Assembly: GCF_041088075.1 (NCBI RefSeq)
Contig: NZ_JBGCVY010000026.1
Coordinates: forward strand, 12,876 to 76,875
DNA: 64,000 nucleotides
Direction: 5' to 3'
DNA from: Mucilaginibacter_A sp041088075
GTDB lineage: Bacteria; Bacteroidota; Bacteroidia; Sphingobacteriales; Sphingobacteriaceae
Positions within the stretch are counted from its first letter, which is position 1. Each line of letters begins with the position of its first letter. The notes under the pieces are model-generated. The model was not told the DNA's origin. It made no database searches and saw only the letters and a list, made by a program, of their open reading frames with translations. The position numbers were made by a program, and so were the translations under genes. Shown here one piece after another: positions 26,681-35,060 of this stretch.

Positions 26681-26754
26681 AAATTGATGCAAAGCTTAAC
26701 TTTAGCCAAACCAATTTAAATTGCTCTTTTAGGATGCCATTTTTCAGATCAATT

Positions 26755-27204
26755 TTAAACTTTCAATTTTGCCGCTTCTTCCACAAAATCAATACTTCGC
26801 GGCAAGGTTAAAAACAGCGCGCTCATTTCTTCCGGCAGGGCAACCAGTTTTCGTTTTACGGTATCAATCCAGGCGCCTTCGGCAACAATAACCGCTGCTT
26901 TTACACCATCGCTTCGGTAAATTTCATGGCGGATTGTCCAGCGGGAAGCATCCGCCCTCGATTTTACAATTTCGCAGGTAACTTTAATGTACTCGTTCAA
27001 CGCCACTTCCCGCAAGTAAAACAATTCTTCGCGAAACAACACCGGGCCGATTTTCAATTCAAAAAGTTTTAAAGCACTCAACCCGCATTTTTCGAGCATG
27101 TTTACGCGTGCCTGCGCGGCAAAATCAGCATAAGCCGAATGCCGCATGTGCTGGTTGGCATCAATTTGCGACCAGATAACCTGGCCTTCAAAAAATATGT
27201 GCAT
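26755..27204 (-). CDS. Acyl-CoA thioesterase (hotdog fold, 4HBT-like)
   Basis: 149 aa hotdog-fold thioesterase: GQVIWSQIDANQHMRHSAYADFAAQARVNML carries the family's Asp-x-N-x-H-M signature of the YbgC/FadM group. It hydrolyses acyl-CoA, perhaps trimming excess or unusual acyl-CoAs from beta-oxidation. Its ATG is formed by the last base of a dodecamer copy that fills the whole gap after etfA; the gene is thus probably translated from the etfBA transcript. Confidence 0.85.
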   Translation of the reverse strand: MHIFFEGQVIWSQIDANQHMRHSAYADFAAQARVNMLEKCGLSALKLFELKIGPVLFREELFYLREVALNEYIKVTCEIVKSRADASRWTIRHEIYRSDGVKAAVIVAEGAWIDTVKRKLVALPEEMSALFLTLPRSIDFVEEAAKLKV

Positions 27205-27215
27205 AAAAGAAGTAT
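27204..27215 (-). repeat. Dodecamer copy bridging the etfA stop and thioesterase start
   Basis: On the minus strand TA-ATACTTCTTTTA-TG: the first A is the last base of the etfA TAA stop and the last A is the first base of the thioesterase ATG. Confidence 0.8.
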
Positions 27216-28192
27216 TAGCGATTTTCGGCTTTAAACTTTTTTACCGCTTCGGTCAGTTTTGGCAAAATTTCCATCACATCGCCTACAACGCCGTAATTGG
27301 CCGCTTTGAAAAACGGTGCTTCCGGGTCTTTGTTGATCACCACAATGGTTTTAGAACCGCTAACGCCGGCCAAATGCTGGATTGCTCCCGAAATCCCGGC
27401 AGCAATGTACAAGTTAGGGCGGATAGTGCCGCCGGTTTGGCCAACATGTTCGTGGTGCGGCCGCCAGTTGGAATCGGCAACCGGGCGAGAGCAAGCTGTT
27501 GCCGCGCCCAGTTCGTGCGCCAGGTTTTCGATCAGGCCCCAGTTTTCCGGGCCTTTCATGCCACGACCGCCCGAAACCACCAGTTCTGCATCAGCCAACG
27601 GCACTTCGCCGGTTATTTTTTCTACGCTTTTTACTTGGATGGCAAAGTCTTTTTCTTCAAAAGCAATTGCTAATTTTTCTACCGAGGCCGTTCCTTCGCC
27701 TTTAACCAACGGGAAAGTATTGGGCGATAACGTGATGATCTTAACCGGACTGGTTATATTAACATAAGCAAAAGCTTTCCCGGAAAAAGCAGATTTCTTG
27801 ATCACAAAACCTTTTTCCAAATTAGGGAAATCCAAGGCACCGGCCACAAAACCAGCTTTTAGTTGGATGGCAACGCGGGGCGCAATCGCGCGGCCATTTA
27901 CATCGTGCAGCAAAACGATCACCTGGCTGTTTTCCTGTTGTGCAGCGGTAACCAAAATCCGGGTACAGGCGCGGGCGTTCAGTTCGTTTAAGCGTTCATC
28001 TGCAACATGCAAAACCTTTTGTGCGCCATACGCGCCTAATTCCTGCAAAGCTGGTTCTTCAATTTGTCCGGCTGCAACAGCGGTTGCGTTTGTGCCGAGT
28101 TTTTTGGCAATTTCGGATGCATATTGTACCGCTTCCAAACTTGTTTTTCGGATAACGCCTTCGATATGTTCTACAAATACTAAGACTGACAT
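27215..28192 (-). CDS. etfA: Electron transfer flavoprotein subunit alpha
   Basis: 325 aa. The C-terminal FAD-binding part is unmistakable: VVSGGRGMKGPENWGLIENLAHELGAA, CSRPVADSNWRPHHEHVGQTG, PNLYIAAGISGAIQHLAG and VVINKDPEAPFFKAANYGVVGD. The alpha subunit pairs with EtfB to accept electrons from acyl-CoA dehydrogenase. In most ETFs the sequence is VGQTGK; here it is VGQTGGTIRPNLYIA. It begins 18 bp after etfB and is followed by the thioesterase without a true gap. Confidence 0.95.
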   Translation of the reverse strand: MSVLVFVEHIEGVIRKTSLEAVQYASEIAKKLGTNATAVAAGQIEEPALQELGAYGAQKVLHVADERLNELNARACTRILVTAAQQENSQVIVLLHDVNGRAIAPRVAIQLKAGFVAGALDFPNLEKGFVIKKSAFSGKAFAYVNITSPVKIITLSPNTFPLVKGEGTASVEKLAIAFEEKDFAIQVKSVEKITGEVPLADAELVVSGGRGMKGPENWGLIENLAHELGAATACSRPVADSNWRPHHEHVGQTGGTIRPNLYIAAGISGAIQHLAGVSGSKTIVVINKDPEAPFFKAANYGVVGDVMEILPKLTEAVKKFKAENR

Positions 28193-28210
28193 TTTCTTGA
28201 TTTTTAAGGT

Positions 28211-28954
28211 TTAAATAACTTTGCTTACCGTGTGCAGCAGGTTAACTAATTCGTCCATTTCATCGGCACCAAGCAGTTTTACACCGGCTTTTGCATGCGG
28301 CAGTTCGTAGTTGACAACCATGGTAAGGCTTTCTACGGCTGCGGGAACGACTACTTGTAACGGTTTTGTCCTGGCCGACATGATGCCGCGCATGTTTGGG
28401 ATGCGTGCTTCGGCCACCCCTTTTTGGCAGGAAATCACCAACGGCAAACTGCAACTATCGGTTTCCTCGCCGCTGTCAATCTCGCGTTTTACGGTGGCGG
28501 TGTTTCCTTCCAAAGCAATTGAAGTTGCAAAACCGATGTGGTCCAAGTCCAGCAATTCGGCAACCATCGGCCCAACGGCACCGTTGGCATAATCAATGGA
28601 TTCTTTTCCGCATAAAATTAAATCGTAACCAACCGTTTTGGCATAAGCGGCAATATAATGCGCAACAACGTAAGGATCAGTGCTATCGGCATTAATCCGT
28701 ATCGCTTCATCCCCGCCCAAAGCCAGCGCTTTTCGGATGATCGGTTCTGTTGCCGCGCGGCCAACCGTAATTAAATGCACGGCATGGGCAAGGCCGGTTT
28801 CTTTTAACTCCAACGCACGAACCAAGGCATACCATTCATCATAAGGGTTGATGACGAAGGTTACGCCGTTTTCTTCCACCGCCGTATCGTTGTTTTTTAG
28901 GCTGATTTTGGTAACCGTATCCGGAACCTGGCAGATACAAACTAATATTTTCAT
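28211..28954 (-). CDS. etfB: Electron transfer flavoprotein subunit beta
   Basis: 247 aa. Beginning MKILVCICQVPDTVTKI, with NPYDEWYALVRALELKE, GKESIDYANGAVGPMVAELL (AMP-binding region), and LPLVISCQKGVAEARIPNMRGIMSARTKPL near the C-terminus. It is the first gene of the minus-strand block; the upstream 800 bp contains the tandem repeat array at 29127-29757. Confidence 0.95.
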   Translation of the reverse strand: MKILVCICQVPDTVTKISLKNNDTAVEENGVTFVINPYDEWYALVRALELKETGLAHAVHLITVGRAATEPIIRKALALGGDEAIRINADSTDPYVVAHYIAAYAKTVGYDLILCGKESIDYANGAVGPMVAELLDLDHIGFATSIALEGNTATVKREIDSGEETDSCSLPLVISCQKGVAEARIPNMRGIMSARTKPLQVVVPAAVESLTMVVNYELPHAKAGVKLLGADEMDELVNLLHTVSKVI

Positions 28955-29762
28955 GTTTTCGGTTTAATTTGGTGCAGCAATGCGATTGTGTGAAGCTGCT
29001 AATTTAGAAAAGTAAAATTAGTTTTGCCGACCGATTAAAAAAGGGCAGGAGTGCGGTGGTTTTGGTCAAAAAAACGGGGAAAAAGGGAAAGTGTATTGAC
29101 AATTTTCATCACCAATTTTATGCCGATAAAAGAAGCATTTACATTGTCATCCTGAATTTAATTCAGGATCCCTCTTCCACGGTTCTAACCTTTCTTGTGG
29201 GATGCCGAAAAGATTTCGGCATGACAAAACGCACTGAATTTATGCCGGTAAAAGAAGCATTGTACTGTCATCCTGAATTTATTTCAAGATCCCTTTTCCA
29301 AGGTTGTAACTTTTCTAATGAGATGCCGAAATAAGTTCCGGCATGACAAAACACACTAATTTTTAAGTGGTAAAAGAAGCATTTGGCATAGTCATCCTGA
29401 AATTTTTTCAGGATCCCTCTTCCAGGGTTTTAACTTTTCTGATGGGATGCCGAAACAAGTTCTGCATGACAAAACGTACTGAATTTATGCCGGTAAAAGA
29501 AGCATTCTGTTGTCATCCTGAACTGGTTTCAGGATCCCTCTTCCATGGTTCTAACTTTTCTGATGGGATGCCGAAACAAGTTCTGCATGACAAAAACACA
29601 CTGAATTTATGCCGGTAAAAGAAGCATGGCCTTTAGTCATCCTGAATTTAATTCAGGATCCCTCTTCCACAGTTCTAACCTTTCTCGTGGGATGCCGAAA
29701 AAATTTCGGCATGACAAAAAATACAAGGCACTGATTTTATGCCGATAAAAGAAGCATTGTAC
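28955..29762. other. 808-bp intergenic region: promoter side of etfB plus tandem array
   Basis: About 170 bp next to etfB shows no clear promoter to me, and the remainder is a tandem array of 122-130-bp units (see next entry). No coding frame is convincing. Confidence 0.6.
29127..29757. repeat. Tandem array of 122-130-bp double-hairpin units joined by dodecamers
   Basis: TAAAAGAAGCAT recurs at 29127, 29249, 29371, 29494, 29616 and 29746, giving five units spaced 122, 122, 123, 122 and 130 bp. Each unit carries GTCATCCTGAA...TTCAGGATCCC, a middle part CTCTTCC-GGTT-TAAC, GGGATGCCGAAA...TTCGGCATGACA, and TTTATGCCGG before the dodecamer. The two palindromes also make the whole unit an imperfect inverted repeat (GTCATCC / GGCATGAC). 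Confidence 0.85.
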
Positions 29763-30650
29763 CTAACTATTCGCCTTAATCCGATATTCCGACGGCGAAA
29801 AACCCGTATGTTTTTTAAAGTATTTGCCAAAGGAAGATTGATCGGGGAAGTTGATTTCCTCCGCCACGCGCGCAATGCTGGTTTCGTGGTTGCGCAGCAA
29901 AACTTTGGCTTCTAAAACTACGGCATCATCAATCCAGTCGCCCGCGGTTTTGCCCGTAACTTCTTTGATGCTTTCGGTTAAATGTTTGGAGGAAACGCAC
30001 AGTTCATCAGCATAATACTGCACGTTGCGGTGCTTTTTATACTGATGAAAAACTAAGTTCTGGAAAAGCATGTTCAGTTCCTGTTTGCGCGTTTGCTTTT
30101 TTTTGATGATCACGTGCTGCTGCTCGTAAACCGCGGCAATTTCGTACAAAAGCGCCACCAAAATACTTCGGCAAATTTCTGTGCGGAAACGGTGTTCTTC
30201 GCGCCGCAACTTATGCTGGATGATGGAAAAAATCTCGCCCAAAACCTTTCCGTTTTGCTGCTCCAAAAAAATAACCGGCGTTGATGAAGTTTTAAAAAAA
30301 CTAAAGGTTTCGATAAAATGGCTGTTGATGTTGTGCTCGGTTAAAAAAGCTTTTGAAAAAACCAAAAAACGACATAAAAAATCCTCGCTGCTGTTAAAAA
30401 TCCGCAAAATGTGGAAAGGCGTGGCCAGCAAAACCGCGTCCGGCCGGGCATCGTAAACCTGTAAGTTCACTTCCACTTTGGCACTTCCGCGGGTACAAAT
30501 GCCGATGATATAACCTTCGGAACGGTAAGGATATTCGCTTAAAGCCAGCAGTTGTTTTTCTTCGGTGATAAAAAAATCGGTACCGATGGATTTATCGGCA
30601 TACAAATCCACAAACTTGTTAAAACTTAATTGGGCTATTTTTTTACTCAT
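29763..30650 (-). CDS. AraC family transcriptional regulator
   Basis: 295 aa. An N-terminal ligand-binding region (residues 1-170) without clear cupin motif precedes a C-terminal double helix-turn-helix: YADELCVSSKHLTESIKEVTG ... ARVAEEINFPDQSSFGKYFKKHTGFSPSEYR, a textbook AraC signature. It lies between the etfB-led block and divergent fadL, so it is a good candidate regulator of fatty-acid uptake and oxidation; the DNA evidence for its binding is not seen. Confidence 0.85.
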   Translation of the reverse strand: MSKKIAQLSFNKFVDLYADKSIGTDFFITEEKQLLALSEYPYRSEGYIIGICTRGSAKVEVNLQVYDARPDAVLLATPFHILRIFNSSEDFLCRFLVFSKAFLTEHNINSHFIETFSFFKTSSTPVIFLEQQNGKVLGEIFSIIQHKLRREEHRFRTEICRSILVALLYEIAAVYEQQHVIIKKKQTRKQELNMLFQNLVFHQYKKHRNVQYYADELCVSSKHLTESIKEVTGKTAGDWIDDAVVLEAKVLLRNHETSIARVAEEINFPDQSSFGKYFKKHTGFSPSEYRIKANS

Positions 30651-30709
30651 TCAGGCGAAACGGTTCCTCCTTCAAACCTATTAAATTCTGTTGGGATTAC
30701 TGGTTTATA

Positions 30710-30753
30710 ATGCTTCTTTTACCAGGCAAAAATTGGGGGCATAAAAACAGCAT
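30710..30753. repeat. Inverted dodecamer pair (mixed arms)
   Basis: ATGCTTCTTTTACC (30710) and TAAAAACAGCAT (30742-30753): one arm TTC-type and the other ACA-type, so two base pairs of the stem are mismatched. Confidence 0.6.
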
Positions 30754-30846
30754 AACCAGGATTGGGGAACGAACGTAAAAGGGTTGAAAACCAATCCAGT
30801 TAAATTCCGGCTTTTTGACTAAATTACCCGCATTACACACCTTTTT

Positions 30847-30877
30847 TTTGGATTTTCCAATTCTAAATTTACCTTCG
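30847..30877 (+). promoter_or_regulatory. Bacteroidota promoter upstream of fadL
   Basis: TTTG (30847-30850), a 19-nt spacer, and TACCTTCG (30870-30877), which fits the -33 TTTG / -7 TAnnTTTG pattern with one deviation in -7. The ATG is 55 bp downstream. Confidence 0.5.
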
Positions 30878-30931
30878 CCATGTTTGTTTATAAAACCTAA
30901 TTTTAAACAACCTTATTCCTAACCAATTTTA

Positions 30932-32161
30932 ATGATGATGAGAAAAATTTTACTATTGTTGCTGGCTTTGCTGCCGGCAATTACTTTTGCGCAGGGTTTC
31001 CAGGTGAATGTGGCCGGGCAAAAACAAATTGGCATGGGCCATACCGGCACCGGCCTGGTGCAAGATGGTGCCTCGATATTTTTTAACCCAGGCGCGGTTG
31101 TTTTATTGCCCGATAATTCTGTTCAGGCAGGTGTCAGTCCGCTTGTTTTTAAATCTGCTTTTAACCCTTCGGGCAGTAATGATGTTTATGATTCTAAGAG
31201 TAAAGTGGCCACGCCATTTTCGGGTTATGCGGTTTTTGGCCCCAAAGCTTCCTGGTGGAAAGTTGGCCTTGGCGTTTACGTCCCTTATGGCGGTTTGGTG
31301 GACTGGAGCAATAACTGGGTCGGCAAATACGCTTTGGAAAGCCTGAACCTGAAAGCCATTTATTTTCAGCCTACGGTAAGTATCCGCCTCAACAAAAATT
31401 TTAGTATCGGCGGCGGTTTTGTTTACAACCGCGGCAGTGTTGATTTAACGCGTGCCATCCCTTTGGCCAATTCTTCCGGGGCCGACGGACAGGCCGAACT
31501 AAAGGGCAGCGGGAACGGTTACGGCTGGAACGCGGGCTTGTTTATCAAAACAGATGTTGGTTTAAACATCGGGCTGAACTATCGCTCTAAAGTAAACACG
31601 ACCATCAACAATGGCAACGCGATGTTTCAGGTTCCGGCTTCGGTTCAGGCAAACTTTCCGCAGCCCAATACTTTCAAGGCTGGCATACCTTTGCCTTCAA
31701 CCACAACGCTTGGTTTGGGCTACAAGTACAAAGAACACTGGTTGTTTGCGGTTGATGTAAACTTTGTAAAATGGGACGTTTACAAAGCGTTGGCTTTTGA
31801 TTATGCTTCCAACACGGCGGCTTTGCAGGATACTTATTCGCCAAGAAATTATAAAAACGCTTTTTCTTACCGCGCTGGCGCACAATACAGTTTGCCAACC
31901 AATTGGGCCTTTAGGGCTGGCGGCGGTTATATCATGAAAGCTGCGCAAGATGGTTATGTTACGCCGGAAGTACCGGATGCAGACCGCTATTATCTGACGG
32001 GTGGAGTGGGTTACAAAGCCACAAAAAACTTTGACATAGACCTTTCTTTTGAGTACGAGCGTTTGATGAGCCGTACACAAACCACCATCGAAACGCAATT
32101 GTCCGGCACTTACAAATCCAACGTTTATATCCCCGGCATTTCCCTTACTTATCACTGGTAG
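30932..32161 (+). CDS. fadL: Outer membrane fatty acid transport protein, FadL/TodX/OmpP1 family
   Basis: 409 aa with a signal peptide (IFLL-type, ending AQGFQVN). The mature N-terminus GFQVNVAGQKQIGMGHTGTGLVQDGASIFFNPG matches the FadL family hatch region, and repeated aromatic-rich amphipathic strands follow (WNAGLFIKTDVGLNIGLNYRSKVN; YRAGAQYSLPTNWAFRAGGGY). It would let long-chain fatty acids cross the outer membrane. It is 21 bp upstream of the SGNH lipoprotein, and the two are probably co-transcribed. Confidence 0.92.
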   Translation: MMMRKILLLLLALLPAITFAQGFQVNVAGQKQIGMGHTGTGLVQDGASIFFNPGAVVLLPDNSVQAGVSPLVFKSAFNPSGSNDVYDSKSKVATPFSGYAVFGPKASWWKVGLGVYVPYGGLVDWSNNWVGKYALESLNLKAIYFQPTVSIRLNKNFSIGGGFVYNRGSVDLTRAIPLANSSGADGQAELKGSGNGYGWNAGLFIKTDVGLNIGLNYRSKVNTTINNGNAMFQVPASVQANFPQPNTFKAGIPLPSTTTLGLGYKYKEHWLFAVDVNFVKWDVYKALAFDYASNTAALQDTYSPRNYKNAFSYRAGAQYSLPTNWAFRAGGGYIMKAAQDGYVTPEVPDADRYYLTGGVGYKATKNFDIDLSFEYERLMSRTQTTIETQLSGTYKSNVYIPGISLTYHW

Positions 32162-32182
32162 TACCTTCAAAATCAAACCAAA

Positions 32183-33514
32183 ATGAACAACTTTAAAAAT
32201 ATATTTATTTTAACGGCAGGTATTTTAAGCTTTGCTGCCTGCAAACCCGAATTTAAAAAACCAACCGCTACCAGCGGCACGGCAGATTTTTCGCGTTATA
32301 TCGCTGTTGGAAACTCGCTTACGGCCGGTTATGCCGACAATGGTTTGTACCTGGAAGGCCAGCAAAACTCTTACCCTTCTATCATTGCCAAACAAATGCA
32401 GCAAATAGGTGGTGGAACTTTTACGCAACCATTGTTTACCGAAGCACAGGCAAATGGTTCCGGATATGTAAAACTGACTGGTTTTAACGCGGCCGGTTCT
32501 CCGGTTTTGGCCCCGATAACAGATCAGTTGGCCGTTCGCGGTGTTGTTCCAATCCCGGGTTTTGGCAATGTTACCACTTATGCCAAATACAGTGGCGACA
32601 ACAACAATTATGGCATACCGGGAATGAAATTGTTGCATATTAATTATGCTGCTTACGGCAACCTGAATGGTTATTACGAAAGATTATTGCCTGGCAACGC
32701 AGGTACAAATTCTACCACTTACTTAGATTATGTTACCGCAAAACCTTTTACCTTTTTTAGTAATTGGATGGGCAATAACGATGCGTTGCTATATGCCGTA
32801 TCTGGTGGCGCGGGCGATGTGCTGACCGATAAAACTACTTTTACCCAGTTATATACGCTGTTGTTATCGCGGTTGACGGCTGCCGGGCAAAAAGGCATTT
32901 GTGCAACCATCCCGGATGTTACCGCCATTCCTTATTTCAATACCGTTACGCCGGCTTTGGTTTTGGCTTCGGTGCAAAAAGCAAATCCTACGGTACAAGC
33001 TATTTTTATCAATGCAAAAAGCACTGCTGATGTAACCAGCACCACGTATGCAGCAAGGCCCGCCACATCTGCAGACATGATCACCTTAACTTTCCCCACT
33101 TCAAAAATCGGGACACCGGTTGCCACGCCTGCCGGAAACCTGCCTTATGGTTTAACGCCTTATACACCCATCGAAAACCTATATGTTTTGGATGCCAATG
33201 AAGTTGCTTTAGCCAAAGATTATGTAAATTCTTACAATACGACTATCAAAACTGTAGCGGCATCTAAAGGCATAGCCGTGGTTGATATGTACAGCTTTTT
33301 GAACGACATCAAAGCACACGGACTGGTTGTAGATGGCCTGACTTTAACTTCAAACTACATCACCGGCGGGATATTTTCGTTGGATGGCGTGCATTTAACA
33401 CCACGGGGTTATGCAATCGTGGCCAACCAGTTTATCAAAACAATCAACGCACAGTATAACTCTAATATTCCGTTGACAAGTGTGGCCACGTATCGGGCGG
33501 TGAAGTTTCCGTAA
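32183..33514 (+). CDS. SGNH/GDSL hydrolase lipoprotein (lipase-like)
   Basis: 443 aa with lipoprotein signal peptide (LSFAACKPEF, Cys about 20). Catalytic Ser in RYIAVGNSLTAGYADNG (variant GDSL), Asn in FFSNWMGNNDALLYA, and Asp/His in SLDGVHLTPRGYAIVANQF (DxxH). The fadL-SGNH pair is frequent in Bacteroidota and suggests that surface or periplasmic ester hydrolysis releases fatty acids for FadL-mediated uptake. Direct substrate is unknown. Confidence 0.85.
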   Translation: MNNFKNIFILTAGILSFAACKPEFKKPTATSGTADFSRYIAVGNSLTAGYADNGLYLEGQQNSYPSIIAKQMQQIGGGTFTQPLFTEAQANGSGYVKLTGFNAAGSPVLAPITDQLAVRGVVPIPGFGNVTTYAKYSGDNNNYGIPGMKLLHINYAAYGNLNGYYERLLPGNAGTNSTTYLDYVTAKPFTFFSNWMGNNDALLYAVSGGAGDVLTDKTTFTQLYTLLLSRLTAAGQKGICATIPDVTAIPYFNTVTPALVLASVQKANPTVQAIFINAKSTADVTSTTYAARPATSADMITLTFPTSKIGTPVATPAGNLPYGLTPYTPIENLYVLDANEVALAKDYVNSYNTTIKTVAASKGIAVVDMYSFLNDIKAHGLVVDGLTLTSNYITGGIFSLDGVHLTPRGYAIVANQFIKTINAQYNSNIPLTSVATYRAVKFP

Positions 33515-33549
33515 ATATTAATACATTTTCTTTTTTTGTGATTTTCCAA

Positions 33550-33590
33550 GTGCTTCTTTTATCAGCTAAAAATTCTTATAAAAGAAGCAC
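33550..33590. terminator. Hairpin of two complementary dodecamers
   Basis: GTGCTTCTTTTAT (33550-33562) and ATAAAAGAAGCAC (33578-33590): perfect 13-bp stem, both arms changed at the first base (G/C instead of A/T), which is compensatory. It lies 35 bp after the SGNH gene stop. Confidence 0.7.
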
Positions 33591-33641
33591 TTTGCATTTA
33601 TGGTATAACATCCAAAATTTGGACAAGCAAAAAAAGATGGA

Positions 33642-33653
33642 TAAAAGAAGCAT
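33642..33653 (-). repeat. Dodecamer repeat, single copy
   Basis: TAAAAGAAGCAT preceded by ATGGA; no partner nearby except the previous hairpin. Confidence 0.6.
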
Positions 33654-33824
33654 TAGCAACTTTGTTGGCTAAACTGTAAACAATAGCTGTAAAAAAATTA
33701 AATTATTGAACACATTGAATTATAAAAATTGATTTAACAAATTTTAACAGGAACAAATTTTAACATAGTTTACATGTCAATTTTTAATTAATAGATTAGC
33801 TCTTGTATTTATATAACGATTAAT

Positions 33825-34520
33825 ATGAACAAAAAATTAACCCTTATTATTTTAGTGTTTACTACCTGTTTTACTGTAAAGGCACAAACGCAAAAAGGAA
33901 GTCAGCTTTTGGGTGGAAGCGTTTTATTTGGAATAACTAACGATAAGTCCGACAATGTTAATTACACCAACAGCTCTTACAACAATAGTTATAAAAGTAA
34001 AGAAATTTCGTTTTCAATCGGGCCTGATTATAGCTATTTTGTTGCTAATAACCTTGATTTAGGATTAAGTTTAGGTTATGGAACAGACAAAACAACTTAC
34101 AATTATTCTGTTGCAAATACATCTTACAGTGTTTTGCCTTATAAAAATAACAATCAATATTACTCTGGAGGGATTTATCTTAGGAAGTATTTTTTGTACA
34201 ACCAAAAGATAGGCATTAGAACCGGCCCTTATGCACAATATCAAAAGTATAAATACCAAGTTGATTATTTAGAACCACAAGTAAACAATAATAATTTTTC
34301 GCAAACGGGAAATTATGTTAACACAGGTTTTATTTTAGATATAGTTTATTTCCCAACAAAAAGAATAGGTTTAACTTCTACACTTGGTACGTTGGGTTAC
34401 GTTTATGGCAATAGTAAATTTGTTGGTTCGTATAGCAACGGGCAGGATAAAGTAAATTCTTTTGGGGTAAGGTTTGTTTCAGCTTTAAACTTATCCCTTG
34501 TTTATTGTTTTGGAAAGTAA
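33825..34520 (+). CDS. Outer membrane beta-barrel-like protein, unknown function
   Basis: 231 aa with a signal peptide (LTLIILVFTTCFTVKAQ). The mature part has alternating polar/aromatic strands and a C-terminal SALNLSLVYCFGK ending in an aromatic/Lys segment like many small Bacteroidota outer-membrane barrels (YYSGGIYLRKYFLYN; GLTSTLGTLGYVYGNSKF). Ala/Asn/Tyr content is high. I do not recognise a closer family. A strong terminator follows. Confidence 0.7.
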   Translation: MNKKLTLIILVFTTCFTVKAQTQKGSQLLGGSVLFGITNDKSDNVNYTNSSYNNSYKSKEISFSIGPDYSYFVANNLDLGLSLGYGTDKTTYNYSVANTSYSVLPYKNNNQYYSGGIYLRKYFLYNQKIGIRTGPYAQYQKYKYQVDYLEPQVNNNNFSQTGNYVNTGFILDIVYFPTKRIGLTSTLGTLGYVYGNSKFVGSYSNGQDKVNSFGVRFVSALNLSLVYCFGK

Positions 34521-34536
34521 AATGTTGAATCGCTTG

Positions 34537-34548
34537 ATGCTTCTTTTA
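34537..34548 (+). repeat. Dodecamer repeat, single copy next to terminator
   Basis: ATGCTTCTTTTA followed by TCAGA and TAAAA; the second half overlaps the stem of the terminator at 34555. Confidence 0.65.
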
Positions 34549-34554
34549 TCAGAT

Positions 34555-34605
34555 AAAAAACCGGTAAGTTTTTTAAACAAATTTTTAGAAACATACCGGT
34601 TTTTT
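34555..34605 (+). terminator. Intrinsic terminator of the barrel gene
   Basis: Stem AAAAAACCGGTA / TACCGGTTTTTT around a 27-nt AT-rich loop, followed by T-rich DNA. Confidence 0.75.
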
Positions 34606-34635
34606 GTTTTCGTTAAATTATTGAAGTGAAATTAT

Positions 34636-34647
34636 ATACTTCTTTTA
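34636..34647 (+). repeat. Dodecamer repeat, single copy
   Basis: ATACTTCTTTTA with TCCTG and TAAAAATTGG. It lies between the terminator and the end of the 44-aa gene. Confidence 0.65.
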
Positions 34648-34723
34648 TCCTGTAAAAATTGGTAAAACAATTTGACAGGCAGCAGAATTAGGTTTTGAAA
34701 GCTTTTAGCAATAAAATAACTTA

Positions 34724-34858
34724 CTAGGCTTTTAACCAATGGCCAAATTCAAAACCCAACATGGCTGTTTTAATTAAAATAGCTGCGATGCCAACCACTG
34801 CCGTTGCTTTAACTAAAGGTTTGCTTTTGTACTTTTCGAATAGTTGATCTGGGTCCAT
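34724..34858 (-). CDS. Small single-helix membrane protein (44 aa)
   Basis: MDPDQLFEKYKSKPLVKAT followed by a hydrophobic helix (AVVGIAAILIKTAMLGFEF). A short cytoplasmic head and one transmembrane segment. A longer frame to 35029 exists but the start at 34858 fits better, because the upstream part has no coding character. Function unknown. Confidence 0.55.
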   Translation of the reverse strand: MDPDQLFEKYKSKPLVKATAVVGIAAILIKTAMLGFEFGHWLKA

Positions 34859-34997
34859 AGTAAATTGGTTTTTAAATAAGGTTGGTAAATTTGAATAAAC
34901 AAATGTAGCAAAACTATTTTCTGGAATTGTAGCAGTTTCATTTCCCATAAAAAACCACCAATCTTTTCTCCGCAAAGCAAAAACGATAAAAAAGCTA

Positions 34998-35042
34998 AGC
35001 CCGGCATTAGGCGTTACGGTAAATAACACTTGTTGCCGGGCT
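34998..35042 (-). terminator. Intrinsic terminator of the 61-aa protein gene
   Basis: Stem TGCCGGGCT / AGCCCGGCA (35034-35042 with 34998-35006) followed on the minus strand by a T tract. Confidence 0.75.
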
Positions 35043-35060
35043 TGTTGTTAAAAGCATAAT

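Larger units (their letters stand above)
25988..26754. other. 767-bp intergenic region made of three repeat families
   Basis: It holds an inverted dodecamer pair (26255-26342), a degraded MITE-like copy (26417-26527) and a cluster of GGCTTTAGCC palindromes (26351-26680). I see no gene here. Confidence 0.7.
33515..33824. other. 310-bp intergenic region with three dodecamer copies
   Basis: It contains the hairpin at 33550-33590 and a single copy at 33642-33653; the last 150 bp are AT-rich and probably hold the promoter of the next gene. I see no further gene. Confidence 0.6.

Noticed and set aside
29127..29757. Possible CRISPR array (regular 122-bp spacing)
   Set aside because: The entire units are conserved, including what would be spacers, and there are no cas genes nearby.
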